In this document: positions 49,741 through 63,840 of the stretch, one piece after another
Numbering within the stretch: the first letter of the stretch is position 1
Layout of the letters: every line of letters starts with the position of its first letter
NCBI GenBank assembly: GCA_003508835.1
Contig: PUFA01000021.1
Location: forward strand, 5,496,501-5,560,500
Direction: 5' to 3'
Origin: Eonycteris spelaea
Lineage: Eukaryota > Chordata > Mammalia > Chiroptera > Pteropodidae
DNA: 64,000 nucleotides
The notes under the pieces: model-generated
Databases searched by the model: none
Told to the model about the DNA's origin: nothing
The model's input: the letters and a program-made list of their open reading frames with translations, nothing else
Translations under genes and position numbers: made by a program

Positions 49741-51235
49741 GAGGCAGGTGGGAGGACAGGTGTGCTAGCAAGCTGCAGGAACCATTGCTGATTGTGAAGG
49801 GGCCTCGAAATTCAGGCTTTCCGCTGCGAGTTCCCCGAAGGGCGTGGAAGCAGGACAGCAGTGCGAGCGGAGTTATGCTGCAGAAGAATAGATCTGGCCG
49901 GAGTGTAGAATCCAGCTTCTCGAGGCACAGTGCGTTCTCCGTGCCCCTCCTCGCCTGCCATCTCCCGTGCGCATGCCCCGGCCTTCCTCAGCCAGTGGAA
50001 AAGGACCGATGCAGGAGTACTGATTCCAGACCTTTCCTATGTCGAGGGACTATACAGCCTGTACGCGGTAACGTGGGCTCTCAGTTCTGGATGAGTTCGG
50101 AGGCAGGCCGGGGAGGAGACAGAGGATGCCGGCAGCCTCACAAATGCCCCATTGTGCGCCCGCAGCAGGTGTGATAAGTAGCGCAACGTCCCGTCTCCAT
50201 TGTGGTCCCAGAGCAAATGCAACTTATTGATTTTTATGTTCGAAAGGCTCATCTGCTCAAGTAGCATATTGGATGTTGCCAGTACAACTGAAATAAGTTA
50301 AAACTCCCACAGACAAAAACGAGTCCTACGACATATTGAAAAAGCTGTAGCCAGTTGTGTAACTGCAAGTTTATTTATGAATCAGTCGACTTCTCAGTTA
50401 TCCTTGTTTCTCCCATCTTTTAGCAAACGACGTGAGCGCTCTGGCCCACCTTATGGGACCATCACTTTTAAAATCATACAAAAGCGTGATGTCAGGGAAA
50501 TTTCTTTCCACAGTGATTTTTTTTTTTTTATAATTCACTTATAAGAGTTTCTATTGGAATGAGAAAGACCTCTGTTAATAAGTGTCTTCCTCAAAAAAAA
50601 AAAAAAAAAGGTCATTTAAATCCAAACTGACAGATGCTTGTCCCATAACGAAATCATTTTTATAGGACAAGTAAATCTCCATCCATCTGTTATTCCCAAA
50701 GGTGGTTCTGAGCACAACCTGACATGTTTCCCCCGCCTCCCCTTTCCTTCCTTTGTGATGCTTTGCTCGTCCTAATTCCTCCTTCACCAGGTGCCCAGTG
50801 TTAGCGCCGCGGTTCTCAGACTCTCTGAAACCTCCCCTCCCAGGCAGAGTCTTCCCTCCTCACCCCGGCCCTCCCTCCCAGCATCCTCCACGAAACTTTG
50901 CAGATCTCTTGAGAGCAATGTCAAGTTCCTCCCAGGGATCACGCCTTTGATAACCCAGTTCGTGTGAAGGAACTTTATTCCGGTTTTCTCTCTGGATGAC
51001 GGGAAAGACGAGGCTTTCACTGGAATTCCTTCGAACACAAGTTTCCTAGCGTGCAATAGTTGCCACATGAAAGGCATGTTCCGTTGCCCAATAAACCTTG
51101 AAGATTCGTAATGCATGTCGGCATGTGTGAAAACAAAACACCCCAAATAACTGATCTGATGTTGTTTGGTGTTTTCCATCATATTGCCCACAGAGTCAGG
51201 GATGGGATGAACACACATCCCTAAAAAAAGGAATC
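49740..51235. other. Unique interval
   Basis: No gene was recognised. T-runs lie at 50519-50530 and an A-run at 50595-50610. The frame at 50784-51218 (-) has no recognised domain. Confidence 0.35.
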
Positions 51236-51545
51236 CCTATTTTTAAAAATTAAATTTATTGGGGTGACATCGGTCAATAAAATTATCCAGGTTTCAAGCA
51301 TATGTCCTCTATACACTGCACTGTGTGTTCACCGCCAAGGTCAAGTCTTCTGTCACCACGTTGTGTGACCCCCTCCACGCTTATTTACCTCCCCTCATCC
51401 CCTTCGCCCTCTGGTAACCACCAAACTGTTGTCTGCATTGCATCTGTGAGGTTTTGTTTGTCTTATTCGTTTGTTGCTTCCAGTTTCATACCCGACCTGT
51501 ATGTGAAATCATATGGTTCTCAGCGTTTCCCCCTCCGACATGAAG
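51236..51545 (-). mobile_element. Younger L1 3' UTR, antisense, 5'-truncated
   Basis: After a T-rich tail the plus strand reads TTAAATTTATTGGGGTGACA, then CAATAAAATTATCCAGG, GTGTGTTCACCGCCAAGGTC and CTCTGGTAACCACCAAACTG. I recognise this as the L1 3' UTR of bats and perissodactyls in reverse complement. It is better preserved than the L1M copies nearby, so it is probably younger. Confidence 0.75.
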
Positions 51546-51549
51546 AACG

Positions 51550-54390
51550 AGCTGCCTTCCTCAGTGGCGAGCAGGCCGTAAAGCATTGTGGGGAGAACCA
51601 GCACGAAGTGAAGCGAAACGAAGTCGCCGAGCCGTTACGTCCGTTAGAGGGACTCCGAGAGCCAGTGCTGGAAAACGCAACTCAGATGTTGGCTGTTGAA
51701 GGGAAATCACAGGTTCATTTATGAGGAAAACTTAAGAGTAGGTCTGTTTCAGGTGGGGCTTGGCCCTTCGACTGCAAGTGATCAGAAAGTCAATGCCAAC
51801 GTAAGCAGAAAAAGGGAAGGAGGTGTTCCCAGGATACAGAGGGAAGGTTCCCTTCAGAAAATCTGACCAACAAATTTTTGCCTCAGAGAGCGTGCCGTGC
51901 CTCACAGAGCCGTGTCCCTTAGGGATTGCCTTAAGGGTTAAGGACATCAGGTCAGTCTCTACACCCTTTGCATAAAGCTTGGTGCAGAAGGGTTGGCTGG
52001 AAGATGGTTTATTGAATTAATTTGTACGTTTGCAGAAGTAACTCAAGGGATGATCTTTTTTAAATGTCCTGGGCTCCTTGTGAAACACCCATATCTATTC
52101 AAAAGGTGTATGCTTTTGGACATCCTGTGCTGATTGAGGAGGTCTGTGATGTAATAGCTGTTCCCTAACATGCAGAAGACTGGAAATAAGTGTGCTGGTC
52201 TGGGCGGGCTCTAGGAAGCGAGGACAGGGCAGGAGCTTTTCAGGGCCAGTGGGAGACGGGTTCTGTCCAGCTTAACTCAGTGCAGCTCCCTTCTGGATCT
52301 GCCCCATGAATTCGGGCCGCCTGGGCCTTCCCAGACTTCTAGCTCTCCCCGACTCCACCAGGTTCGGCTTTTTTTGGGCAGCGTGCTGGTGTAATTGCCA
52401 GGCTCATCTTGTTTCCTTCCTTTTTCATGGACCATAGTCCTGTGCAGTCCTTTGTCCAAACCTCGTTGCACGTATTCGTGCAGTCTGCTGGGTGATTAAG
52501 GTGGGGGGGGGAGCAAATCCAGCCTCTTTGACTCCATCTTGGCCCTTGACGTTCAGTGAAGCCATGGTGTCTGGCTGAGAGTGAGGTCGGACAGAGGAGG
52601 GCATGTGGAATGGACGTAAGAAGCCAGAGAATCTGATTGGCTACAGAGTTCTGACTCCTAGCTGTCTTCCTCACAATTTCTCCTGGTTCTCTGATGAAAG
52701 GTGATGGGCAAATGTGATTTTATTCCCCGAGGATGTCTTAGTGGGTATTTGTCATGTTTTCTGGAGGTGTGGCTCTGTGAGGACAATTCCTCTTGGACTT
52801 AGGCTAAGCCCAGCCTTCCCCAAACAGAGGCTGGACCACCATTTGGATCCTGAGCTGTCTTTGAGGTACTGATGCTGACTTGTGACCTGGCTTTAACCTC
52901 CCCAGCCTCCATGGGGGTCATTCAGTTGGGAAGTGAATGATTCAAGGAGGGAGTCTGGGCAGAATTTAATCTCCCAGAGCAGATGTTCGCACAGATCCCC
53001 CTGCCCCCTCCCGCCCCCTTCTGGTGCAGAAGCTGCTCAGATGGGTGCCTTTGGAGCTGTTTTGTCTGTGCCCCAAGGCAGCAGCAGAAGCCGGGGGCCT
53101 TGTGTGGCTGGGTTTCAGGCACTGTGCCTTGAGCCTTCACCTCAGTTCTGTTTCACAGCGACCCCTGTAAGTCCTGCTTTTCTCTTCATCAGCTGGAATC
53201 AGCTGTTCTTGTTTAGAAAACTCATTGTCTTGGTCACATTATCATGACTGAGTCGCGGATTATCATCAGAGATGTACACGAACAGTTGAATATCACTTTA
53301 TTAAACAAAGGCGGAATTCAAACAGGTTCTCCTGAGTAGACGGGAGTCCTCGCTTACATGCCATCTGCGTGAGTCATGTGCTGACGCTGAAGACCAGGAA
53401 AAGCGAGTGAGGGCATTGCTTACTCCAGGTTTTCTCTCCGTTCTTATCAGCTGCGTTAACTTTTCTATTTGGAACAAAATCTGCTGTCATTGAATATTTT
53501 AATGGCCTGTGTCAGCGTGATAAGTCACGCATTTTCTGAACAAGCGTCTAGGCTTTACGACTTTTGGTTGGATGGACGTTTGTAATCAAGGTAGAGGATG
53601 TGTTTGGTTGACACATGGCTCGCTCTACTAGGAGATCGGGAAATAGCATCTGCTTTCATTAATTTTGCAACTTCTCATTTCTTCATGTTCATAAGCTACA
53701 CGCGTACCCACGACACTCGTAATTCATTCCTTTGAAAGACAAAGCACACCTGGCATGGTGCAGACACGAGGACCATTTTCATGGATAAACGCTCATGCTT
53801 TAAAAGCAGCGTGGGTGGTGGCGGCTTATCGTGGGAATCCTGAGAGCCTCGTAAGTGTGTCAGCTGAGCAGGATGCCAGCAGAGAAAGCCGCTCCCAGGA
53901 GTCCACTGATGAATGTGGTCATAGAAGGCAGGAAACGCTGTTTTAACAAAGCACCATTAACTCTTTGTCTTTTTAACGGAAAATCACCTGCTCCTGGCCT
54001 GTAGTCAAGAATACATCATTCGGAGTCTCTGCTGGGAATTGCTTAGAGCACAGGTCATACATTCGACATCGAAAGGTACATGCCCTCCATCACCAAGAAT
54101 TACCCACTGAGGTTTTTAAAGATAGGCAAGAAGCTACTTGTTGTGCAAACCTTTGAAAGGGGATGAGAGAGAATGAAAATACCAACAAGTAAATAAATGG
54201 ATAGGCTATGAACATAATAAAAAGTGAGAGGTTGAACTAGCCGTTGTTTACCCATGCAGGAAATTGAGGGTGTTTTAAAAATAGTGTCTAAATTCAAAAC
54301 CAAGCCGTTATGACAGGAGGCGAAAGCTTTGTTGAGTGTGTGTTAAAAGCAAAATTGTAGATATCGGACGATAAATTTGCTGAAAGGGAC
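51550..54390. other. Unique interval
   Basis: No gene or repeat family was recognised in about 2.8 kb. A G9 run at 52503-52511 is the only simple tract noted. Confidence 0.35.
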
Positions 54391-54500
54391 CTTAGATGTC
54401 CAGTGAGTACAATATTCTTCTTTTGCCAATAGGGGAAACTGAGGCCCTGACAAGAAAGTGGCCTGCTCAAGGCCACTTATTCAATAGCGAGAGAGAGAGC
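54385..54500 (-). repeat. MIR-like SINE fragment, antisense
   Basis: AAGGGACCTTAGATGTCCAG, then GGGGAAACTGAGGCCCTGAC and GCTCAAGGCCACTTATTCA fit a MIR-family SINE. Confidence 0.6.
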
Positions 54501-55290
54501 AAGCTGTGAAGGCCAGAGCTCTGTGACAACATTAAGACTGAGAGGCTAATAGCTCTATGATGTGTTCGTTGTGATGAGTGAGAATCTGGGAGACATTTCG
54601 AAGTCAAGAAGCGCCCGGCTTCTCAACCTGCCAACAGCAAGTTGAACAATATTGTCGCTGGTCAAATTGTTTGACTCTGAGAGGCTGCGCGGATTTTCGT
54701 ACTTCTGAACAGGTGCCCTATCATTGACTATGGGACCTAGCTGAGCCTTGTGACATCAGGGTACTGCACTGACAGGGGCCTCTTTGCCGAATCAAGATTC
54801 CAAAAGGCAGGGTTGAAACAAACAGGATGAATCTGGCTGCAATTGAAAAGTCATTGAAAAGATCGAATGCATAGATGCAAGAAGAGAAGACCTGATAATA
54901 ATAATAATTCATATTTGCAAAAACAAAAACAAACAACCTCCTCCCTCCCCCCAAAAAACGACCCGAAGTTTTCGTCGATTCAAGCTCAGGCTTCACAAGA
55001 GCGTGATGTGGATACTGAATAAAAAAAGAAGGTTTAGGCTGAATTAATGAGGCTCCGGGTCCAAGGGACCTAGAGAGAGGAACACTTTGGGTGAATGAAT
55101 GCAAGTTCCGACAAGAGGGAACTTTCCTGCTACTTTCTTGTTACTTGCTGAATTTGGGCTGTCAATTTGGTGTGTGTTTCTGGACAGGTGTGAACACCTC
55201 AGTGAAATATGTCAGGGATGCTGTAAACTGGATCCTGCTTTGGACTGGATGTCCCCCAAGCTCCTCTATAACTCAATTATGAGTCCAAAG
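54500..55290. other. Unique interval
   Basis: A short AAT microsatellite lies at 54895-54909. No gene was recognised. Confidence 0.35.
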
Positions 55291-55294
55291 GCCA

Positions 55295-55480
55295 GCATAA
55301 CGCTCTGATTCCTACCCCCTACTGTGTGACTTTAGATAAGTTACTTAATCTCTCTGAGCCTCTCTTTCCTTGGCTGTAAGAAAAAATATTTAACAATATT
55401 TTTTAACATCAGGATTTAAAACCACCAATTTAAGAAATGCACAGCAAAGCCCCTGGTGTGGTGCTTGGTGCCTGCTAATC
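55295..55480 (+). repeat. MIR SINE
   Basis: CTGTGTGACTTTAGATAAGT, then TACTTAATCTCTCTGAGCC and GCCCCTGGTGTGGTGCTTGG is a sense MIR. Confidence 0.8.
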
Positions 55481-55499
55481 TTTCAAAAGTTTGTGTCTT

Positions 55500-55885
55500 C
55501 AGAGCTTTCCTTTCCTCCATGTGTAATAACTCATTCAGGGGTGACTGTGTGACCCCATTTCAGCTAATGAGATGTCCTGAGACCTTTTTTGATGCTTCTC
55601 GGAGTTATTCTTGCTTAATGGACTTACGGCTGGGAAGACAAACTCCTTGGACATTTTAGTATGTCTGAACCTGGATATTACAGCCAGGACAGCTGAAGAC
55701 GGAGTCGAGAGATGGGGGGAACCAGAGCCATGATGACTATATCTGGGCCCTGAATCCAGCCATGCCTGAAGCCTATTGGCTTCCGCACTTGTCATTTATA
55801 TAGTACATTAATTCCATTTTGCTAACCGCGGCCCGGGTTTGGTGTTCAGTCACATGCAACAAAAGAATTGTGACAGATGCATCCT
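55500..55885 (+). mobile_element. MLT1-like MaLR LTR, diverged
   Basis: GGTGACTGTGTGACCCCATT, then TATTACAGCCAGGACAGCTG, GGAACCAGAGCCATGATGAC and CAGTCACATGCAACAAAAG resemble an old MLT1 subfamily in sense. Confidence 0.5.
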
Positions 55886-57075
55886 CGAGAGACATGCTCA
55901 CATCTTTCCAGATTTATTCCTATTGTTTAATGGGCAGATTCAACCTGGCAGCTACTCCTTCCTCCCACACACAGAGTAGTGGAGCCACTGAGGACGCTGC
56001 TGTCTTTGACCGTCTCTGCCTGGAGCTGGGGCCGTCAGTGTTCACGCATCAAGGGCGTGTTGACCGGAAAAGTTTACTTACTTTTTGCGACTCCTGGCTT
56101 AGAGATGGTACGTTTTAAATCACAGGTGCTGCTTCTTGAGTTCTCCTCCAGGTGCCAAAAGCCTGATCAATAAACGAACACCTCACATGTCTTCAAACTT
56201 AATTTAGCATCTGGCCTGAGGAGGTAAATGCCAAGTCTGGGTCTCGTGACAAGCAAAAGTTGGAACCAAAACAGAGATGCTGAGAAATGCTTAGTCACAA
56301 TATATATTCACAGGAATTTTTTTTTTCTTCTTCTTCTTTTTTATGTTAGCCGGCCACCCTCATCTACTGGCTACTTAAATTGACCTTGTCAAAACCTGTG
56401 AAAAGTTAGGTTAGGACGGAAGTAAGATGTGTTGAATCTGTAGTGCCATCGTTGGAAGAGGTTGGTCAAAGTCACTGTGCTAGCCCTTTCTGCTGGCAGC
56501 GTGTCTCGAAGGACTCTGGGATTATCCTCATGCAAAGAGGTGAACCCACTTGAACCGGGAGGTCGGTGGCAACTGGAGCGAGAGCTTTCGGCCCCCGTTG
56601 GCCTTTGCAGATGTCCGCCTTTGATGCCAGCGTCTTCTCCGGAGGAACTCTTCTCGGTGGTCACGTTGCAGCGCCCCTCTGCAGAAGCAGCAAGCACCCT
56701 GCCCAACATTTGGTTCTTGAGGTTGATGACCCTCCGTGCACCAGGGGACTTGAGAGACGGCTCAGTACTCACTCTGAGGACTCCCAGGAAGAGCAGAGCG
56801 GACACGAGCAGGTCCAGGTTGACTTGGGCAGAGCAGAGGGAGTGGCCAAGGGGTGAGACTGCGAAAAAGTTCCCAAGTATGGGAGGTTTAAATTTCAGCT
56901 CTCGCCAAAAAAAAAAATAATAAAAAAATAAAGACATAAACTCAGGTCTTCTTATCATCTATCCACCTGTACGGCCAAAGGGAACGGAGGGTGAGACTTA
57001 AAAGAGGTCATCAGTGAAAGATCGGTAATGAGGTTAGACTCTTTATCACAATTAGGTGACACCTTACCCAAATGA
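55885..57075. other. Unique interval with a GC-rich core
   Basis: The core at 56460-56870 is GC-richer than its flanks and open on both strands: 189 codons on minus at 56389-56958 and 152 codons on plus at 56462-56920. It is bounded by a CTT-rich tract at 56318-56342 and an A-rich tract at 56887-56935. No known domain was recognised. Confidence 0.35.
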
Positions 57076-57078
57076 AGG

Positions 57079-57490
57079 GTATTAGTCTCCCAGGGCTGCT
57101 GTGACAAAATACCACGAACTGAGTACCTTACAACGACAGAAATGTGTTCTCTCAGCGTTCTGGAGGCTGGAAGTCAGAAACCAGTGTATCGGCAGGGTGG
57201 TTCCTTCTGGACGTTCTGAGGGAGAATTTACTCCATGCCTCCTCTTAGCTTCTGGTGACTGCTGGCAATCCCTGGGGTTCCTTGGCTTGTGGCTGCATCC
57301 CTCCAACCTTGGCCCGCATCTTCACGTGGCCTTCTCTATGTGTCTTTAGAAAGGACACGCTCATTGTTCAGGGCCCGCCCTAATTCTGTACAACCTCACC
57401 TTCATCCTGGCTTTGATCTCATCTGCAAAGACCCTATTTCTGAGTGTCCTGGTGGACGTAAATTTGGAGGACACTGTGAAACTCAGTACA
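57079..57490 (-). mobile_element. MLT1-type MaLR solitary LTR, antisense
   Basis: GTATTAGTCTCCCAGGGCTG, then CAAAATACCACGAACTGAG, TTCTGGAGGCTGGAAGTCAG and GATCTCATCTGCAAAGACCC match the reverse complement of an MLT1 LTR about 412 bp long. Confidence 0.9.
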
Positions 57491-57499
57491 CAAAGTTAA

Positions 57500-57900
57500 G
57501 GCACTTTGATACCACATTAAAAACATCGCTCTCTTTGTCACATTTATCAGATTGCTGAATCTCTGCACCCCAAATGGGACTGGAGAGAAACTCCACAGGC
57601 CCTGGGGTCCCCAGGAAAGGTCAGTCCTTAAAGAGGGCTGAGACCGATGGAAAGGTTTGGACAGAGGCGGAGTGGAAGGGAAAGCATAGGGATGCCATCT
57701 GCTCTGCGCTCACCTGGGCAGGGGCCTTTGTGGTAGGACTGAGTCAGAAAATGCAGGCATGTCAGGGGAAGCATCCCAAAGCCCAGCCGGGAAGCTAGGA
57801 TGTCTGTCTGTTGTTTCCGGAATGGCGTTGGGGCAAGTGCCCCGTCAGACTGAGATTTGATGCTGACAGGCTTGATTTAAAATTTTCCCATCGACCGATG
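57500..57900. other. Unique interval
   Basis: No gene or repeat family was recognised. Confidence 0.35.
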
Positions 57901-58270
57901 GGCCTCGTACCAGTCAGCTCGGGCGGCCATCGTGACCTAGCACAGACCCGCGGTTTCAGCAAGAGGAATTGATTTTCTCACAGGGCTGGGGGCCGGGGTT
58001 TTGAGATCGTGGCCCCTGGGGAGTTGGTGTCTTCCGAGACCTCCCTCCTTGGCTTGCGGGGGGCCGGCTCCTCGCTGCCTGCCATTTGTGCGCGTCTGCA
58101 CCCTCATTTCCCCTTGTTTTGAGGACAGCCGATTAAGGGCGCCCTAATGCCCCTATTTAACTTAATTACCTTATTAATCATCTTCTCCTCAAAACTGGGG
58201 TTTAGGATTTCAATATATGAATTTTTTTTGGGGGGGGGAGATATTTTTTGCTCCCCCAAAACAATCCATC
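57900..58270 (-). mobile_element. MaLR-type LTR, antisense, diverged
   Basis: GGAATTGATTTTCTCACAGG, then CTCCCTCCTTGGCTTGCGGG, CCTATTTAACTTAATTACCT and TTCAATATATGAATTTTTTT fit an MLT1/MST LTR in reverse complement. Confidence 0.7.
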
Positions 58271-59650
58271 CACGCTCGGGTGCTGAGGGAGCAAAGCGTG
58301 GGCCCTTCTGGCTGACACATTTCTCTCTCTGGAAGTTATGACTGTCTTTCAAGGACATGTTGACGTGAGGTGGCAGGGCCATGAGGCGAAGCCATAACGA
58401 GGCCTCAATCGTGACTCGACCAAGGCCTGAGCTCCTGGTCCCTCCTGGCTCCAGCCGGCCCTGGTCTGGGTCCGGGCAGGCAGACGTATGAGGGTACCTC
58501 TCGCCCTGCGTTTTCTGAACCCCCCTCCTCCATGTCGCCCCTCTCCGAGTCCTCTCCACAGGCTTCGGCTTAGAGTTCTTCCCTTCCTCTGTCCTCCACG
58601 TAGCTGGCACCCCCGCCTGACTGCTCCCCCCCTCGCTCCTGAGAGCTCCCAGCCCTCACCCCTCCAGCCCTCCTCTCCTTCCAGGGCTGGCCTGGCTCCT
58701 GTCTCTGTGCCCACCGGACACCAGGTGGATCACGGGCAGCACCGCCCTCCACCCCTCGTTAAACAGTCTCCCTCTCTTGGACCTGCCACCACCTCAGAGA
58801 GCCCCCCGGTGCTTATTTACAGAACTGTTTTCCCTGTTACATCTGTTTTCTAAGAAGTTTTGTATTGTGCCCCTTACACGGTAAGTCCGTAAATGCCGGC
58901 CGACTGCGTGCATGTCAGTAACATCCATGGGCACAGCGCTCCACCATGTCAGAAGCAGAGGTGCGTGAGTGCTGGCTTGTATCGGCTCGCAAGAGCTGAT
59001 GGTTACGTTTTCAGAAATTTGCAAGCCGAGTTGTTAAATGCAGCCATTATTAAATATTAAATTATATAAACTTACAATTGAATGGATGACAGTGAAAACA
59101 AAGGTAATAGATACTCAGAAACCACCATACTCTAATCCCCTACATTTACTATTACTTAATGCTGTAGAACTTATTTAACTTATTTACGCCTAGTTTTTCT
59201 ATAACCTGGAAATTGTATGTTGGTCTGTGAACGAGCATCCCTTCCGGTTCGGATCAGTGACACCGTGTTGGCAACTTGAAATGGAACGTGCACTGACGGC
59301 ACAGACACTGGCAAACGCTCTAAGTCAAGGAGCTTTTTCTCAGAGCACATGACTGGTCATAAACCTAACGTGATCTTCACAAAGACAGCAAGATAACAGC
59401 AGAACAGGTGTTATTGACCTCAATTTGCTAACAGGGAAAGAGAGAGCCAGGAGTTACCTAGCTTACCAAATGGACCTTCTGAGTCTTACCTATATATATA
59501 AATAAATAATTGAGTTGCTTCTTGATCTTTTGGTCAAGATCAACTGTGGTATGATAATGAAATTAATCCAGTAATGAATTCTTGAATTAACTTGTCTTTT
59601 TCTATAAAGTATTACTTTTTAGAAAATTATGGCAAAATATAGGTTAAATT
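58270..59650. other. Unique interval
   Basis: The GC-rich, C-rich stretch at 58490-58760 yields several overlapping open frames but no recognised gene. AT-rich DNA follows. Confidence 0.35.
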
Positions 59651-59840
59651 AGGTTGCCAGGTAAAATACAAGATGCATCGTTAAATTTGAATTTCAGAAA
59701 ATAATGAAAAATTTTCTAGTGTGAAAATGTTCCAGATATTGCATGGACAGATCTATATTTAAAAAAATATTGGCTGTTTTTCACTGAAACTTAATTTTAA
59801 CCAGATGTCTTGCATTTTTATTCGCTGAATCGGGCAACCT
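59651..59840. mobile_element. Palindromic MITE (MER53-like)
   Basis: AGGTTGCCAGGTAAAATACA at the left pairs with TTATTCGCTGAATCGGGCAACCT-type sequence at the right. The inner segments AAATTTGAATTTCAG and TGAAACTTAATTTTA continue the fold. About 190 bp of near-palindrome fits a MER53-like miniature DNA transposon. Confidence 0.75.
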
Positions 59841-59844
59841 TAAT

Positions 59845-61190
59845 TAATACTATCTATGTTTACAAATTAACAAAAGGAGATTTGTTATAGTCCTCTTATT
59901 TTTTTAAAGTATAGGATCTTCTTTACCATTTACTCTAGTAAGCTCTATCTTTCAAATTTTACTAGGGTCAAAATCAACTGCTTAGGATTGCTTACAATAA
60001 CCCAGCAACTGGGCTAGTGACTTTGAACTCCCTGTGAAACTTTGACCTCAGAGAGACTGCCAGTCTCCATTTTGACTTTTTAGACATCGCTGGAACAGTC
60101 TAAAATGAAATGGAACTGTTTACTCTCAGAGTTTTCCTGGTCCTTTGCAATGTGGTTTAGCAGCCATCCGCCCCCAGATCCTGTGTATGCCTGGAGCTTA
60201 TTGGGAAGCACTTCTGTTACTGCCAACTTTTTTTTTTTTTTAAAGTTTCAAACTTCTTGGGAAAGTAGACCTCAGACTCTTAGGTCTTGAACGAACAGGA
60301 AATCTGGGCGGGACGTTTCCCTAACGGAGCTCGTGCACACGTCGGGTCAGTGGCGAACCCATCACAGCTCCCCTCCGTGGCCATCCGGCCCTTGGAAGCC
60401 GGAGTTTCACCCGTAGTGTTTCTGAGATGCTCTTCATATTCAGCGGGACGAACGTCGATGAGCTCACCTCAGAAGGTACGGGGCTGGGGGTTGTGAAAAC
60501 GCACAAGGTGGCAATCAATTATGTAATTTTGTTTGTCCTACGTGGCTGAACTGGTTCGCCCCAGCCCATCACACTGAGCTTTCAAAGGACAAGCAGCAGC
60601 CACATCCTTGGTCCTCCGGGGCTGCAAACATAACACGTGCACGGACGCAAAATCATAAAGGAAATGAGAAGTTCCTGCCAGGAGAAGAACTTCTTCACAC
60701 ACGCATTAATTTCCTCCCGCACAACTGGACTAGGGAATGTGTCCTATTGTTTGCCTCTGGAAAAGTTAAATCAGATTTTAGGTTATTGACACGTCTATAC
60801 CACAGTCTCTACCTTGGTGAGCTTTACTGTTCATTCTATGACAACGCCGAAGTGGGAACATCGTGCTTGATGCTACATATTTCTCTCTCTCTATAGTGAC
60901 TGGAGCATTCTGGGAGGGAACCCAGAAATGTAGAGTCCTATAGTAAGCAGCACATCAAGGTCGATGTGTAAGTAATTTGTAGCATGATGCATATGGACAT
61001 GTCTACTACTGTATTCTGGAAATTAGCTTTTCATTCACAAAAATATGCATGAACAATAAAAAAATCTTCTGATCGTTTTTAAATTTGGAGAAGGAAACAG
61101 TGATTTTAGACTTTGAGCTGGATTAAGCTATGTAGGGTGGAGGGGAGTAAGTTTTAAAGGAAGATGGCAGCCAATCTCTTTTGTTATTTA
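59845..61190. other. Unique interval
   Basis: No gene or repeat family was recognised. A T-run lies at 60229-60241. This DNA lies just beyond the presumed end of CTNND2. Confidence 0.35.
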
Positions 61191-61194
61191 ATTT

Positions 61195-63218
<2,024 letters not shown>

Positions 63219-63260
63219 CTAAACAATCGGTCCCTGGGTCCACATGCTACCATGCTAGAG

Positions 63261-63840
63261 AAACGGTTTTGAAAAATTAACATTGTGGTAAAATGCACAT
63301 AACATTCATCATTTTGAACATTTTAAGTGGACAGTTCAGTAGCATTCAGTCCATTTAGTGTTGTGCAAATAGTGCCACTATCCGTTTCCATGACACCACC
63401 CATCTCCTCTCCTCCCCCCGCCCCAGCCCTGGCGACCACCATTCTACCTTCTGTCTCTACGATTTGAATATTCTAGATACCTCACATACAATATTTGTTC
63501 TTTTGTGACTGGCTTCTTTCACTTAGCTTAATGTCCTAGAAGTTCATCTGTGTTGTGGCATGTGACAGGATTCCCTTCCTTTTTAAAGACTGAATAATAT
63601 TCCACAGTAGGGAATACCACATTTGTTTATCTGTCATCTGCTGATGGACACGTGAGTTGTTTTCACTTTCTGGCTACTGTGAATAATACTGCAACGAACA
63701 CTCGTGAACCAGCACCTGCTGGAGTCCTTGCTTTCCATTTTCTCGGGCACCTAGAAGTGGAAATGCTGGATCTTGTGGTACTTCTTTTAACTCTGAGTAC
63801 TTGCCAAAGTGACAGAGCAGCTGCCCCATTTTACTAAATA
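63261..63840 (-). mobile_element. L1M 3' end (ORF2 end plus 3' UTR)
   Basis: The plus strand reads ACATTGTGGTAAAATGCAC, then CATTTTAAGTGGACAGTTCA, GTGACTGGCTTCTTTCACTT, AATATTCCACAGTAGGGAAT and GTGAATAATACTGCAACG. This is the reverse complement of the L1M 3' end, inserted in the same transcriptional sense as CTNND2. It belongs to the same kind as the 31.5-kb copy but lies in the opposite orientation. Confidence 0.92.

Noticed and set aside
49647..50174. A 175-codon frame on plus
   Set aside because: It starts in an L2 fragment and shows no conserved motif.
58104..58610. A 168-codon frame on minus
   Set aside because: It overlaps an antisense MaLR LTR and C-rich DNA and competes with other frames in the same place.
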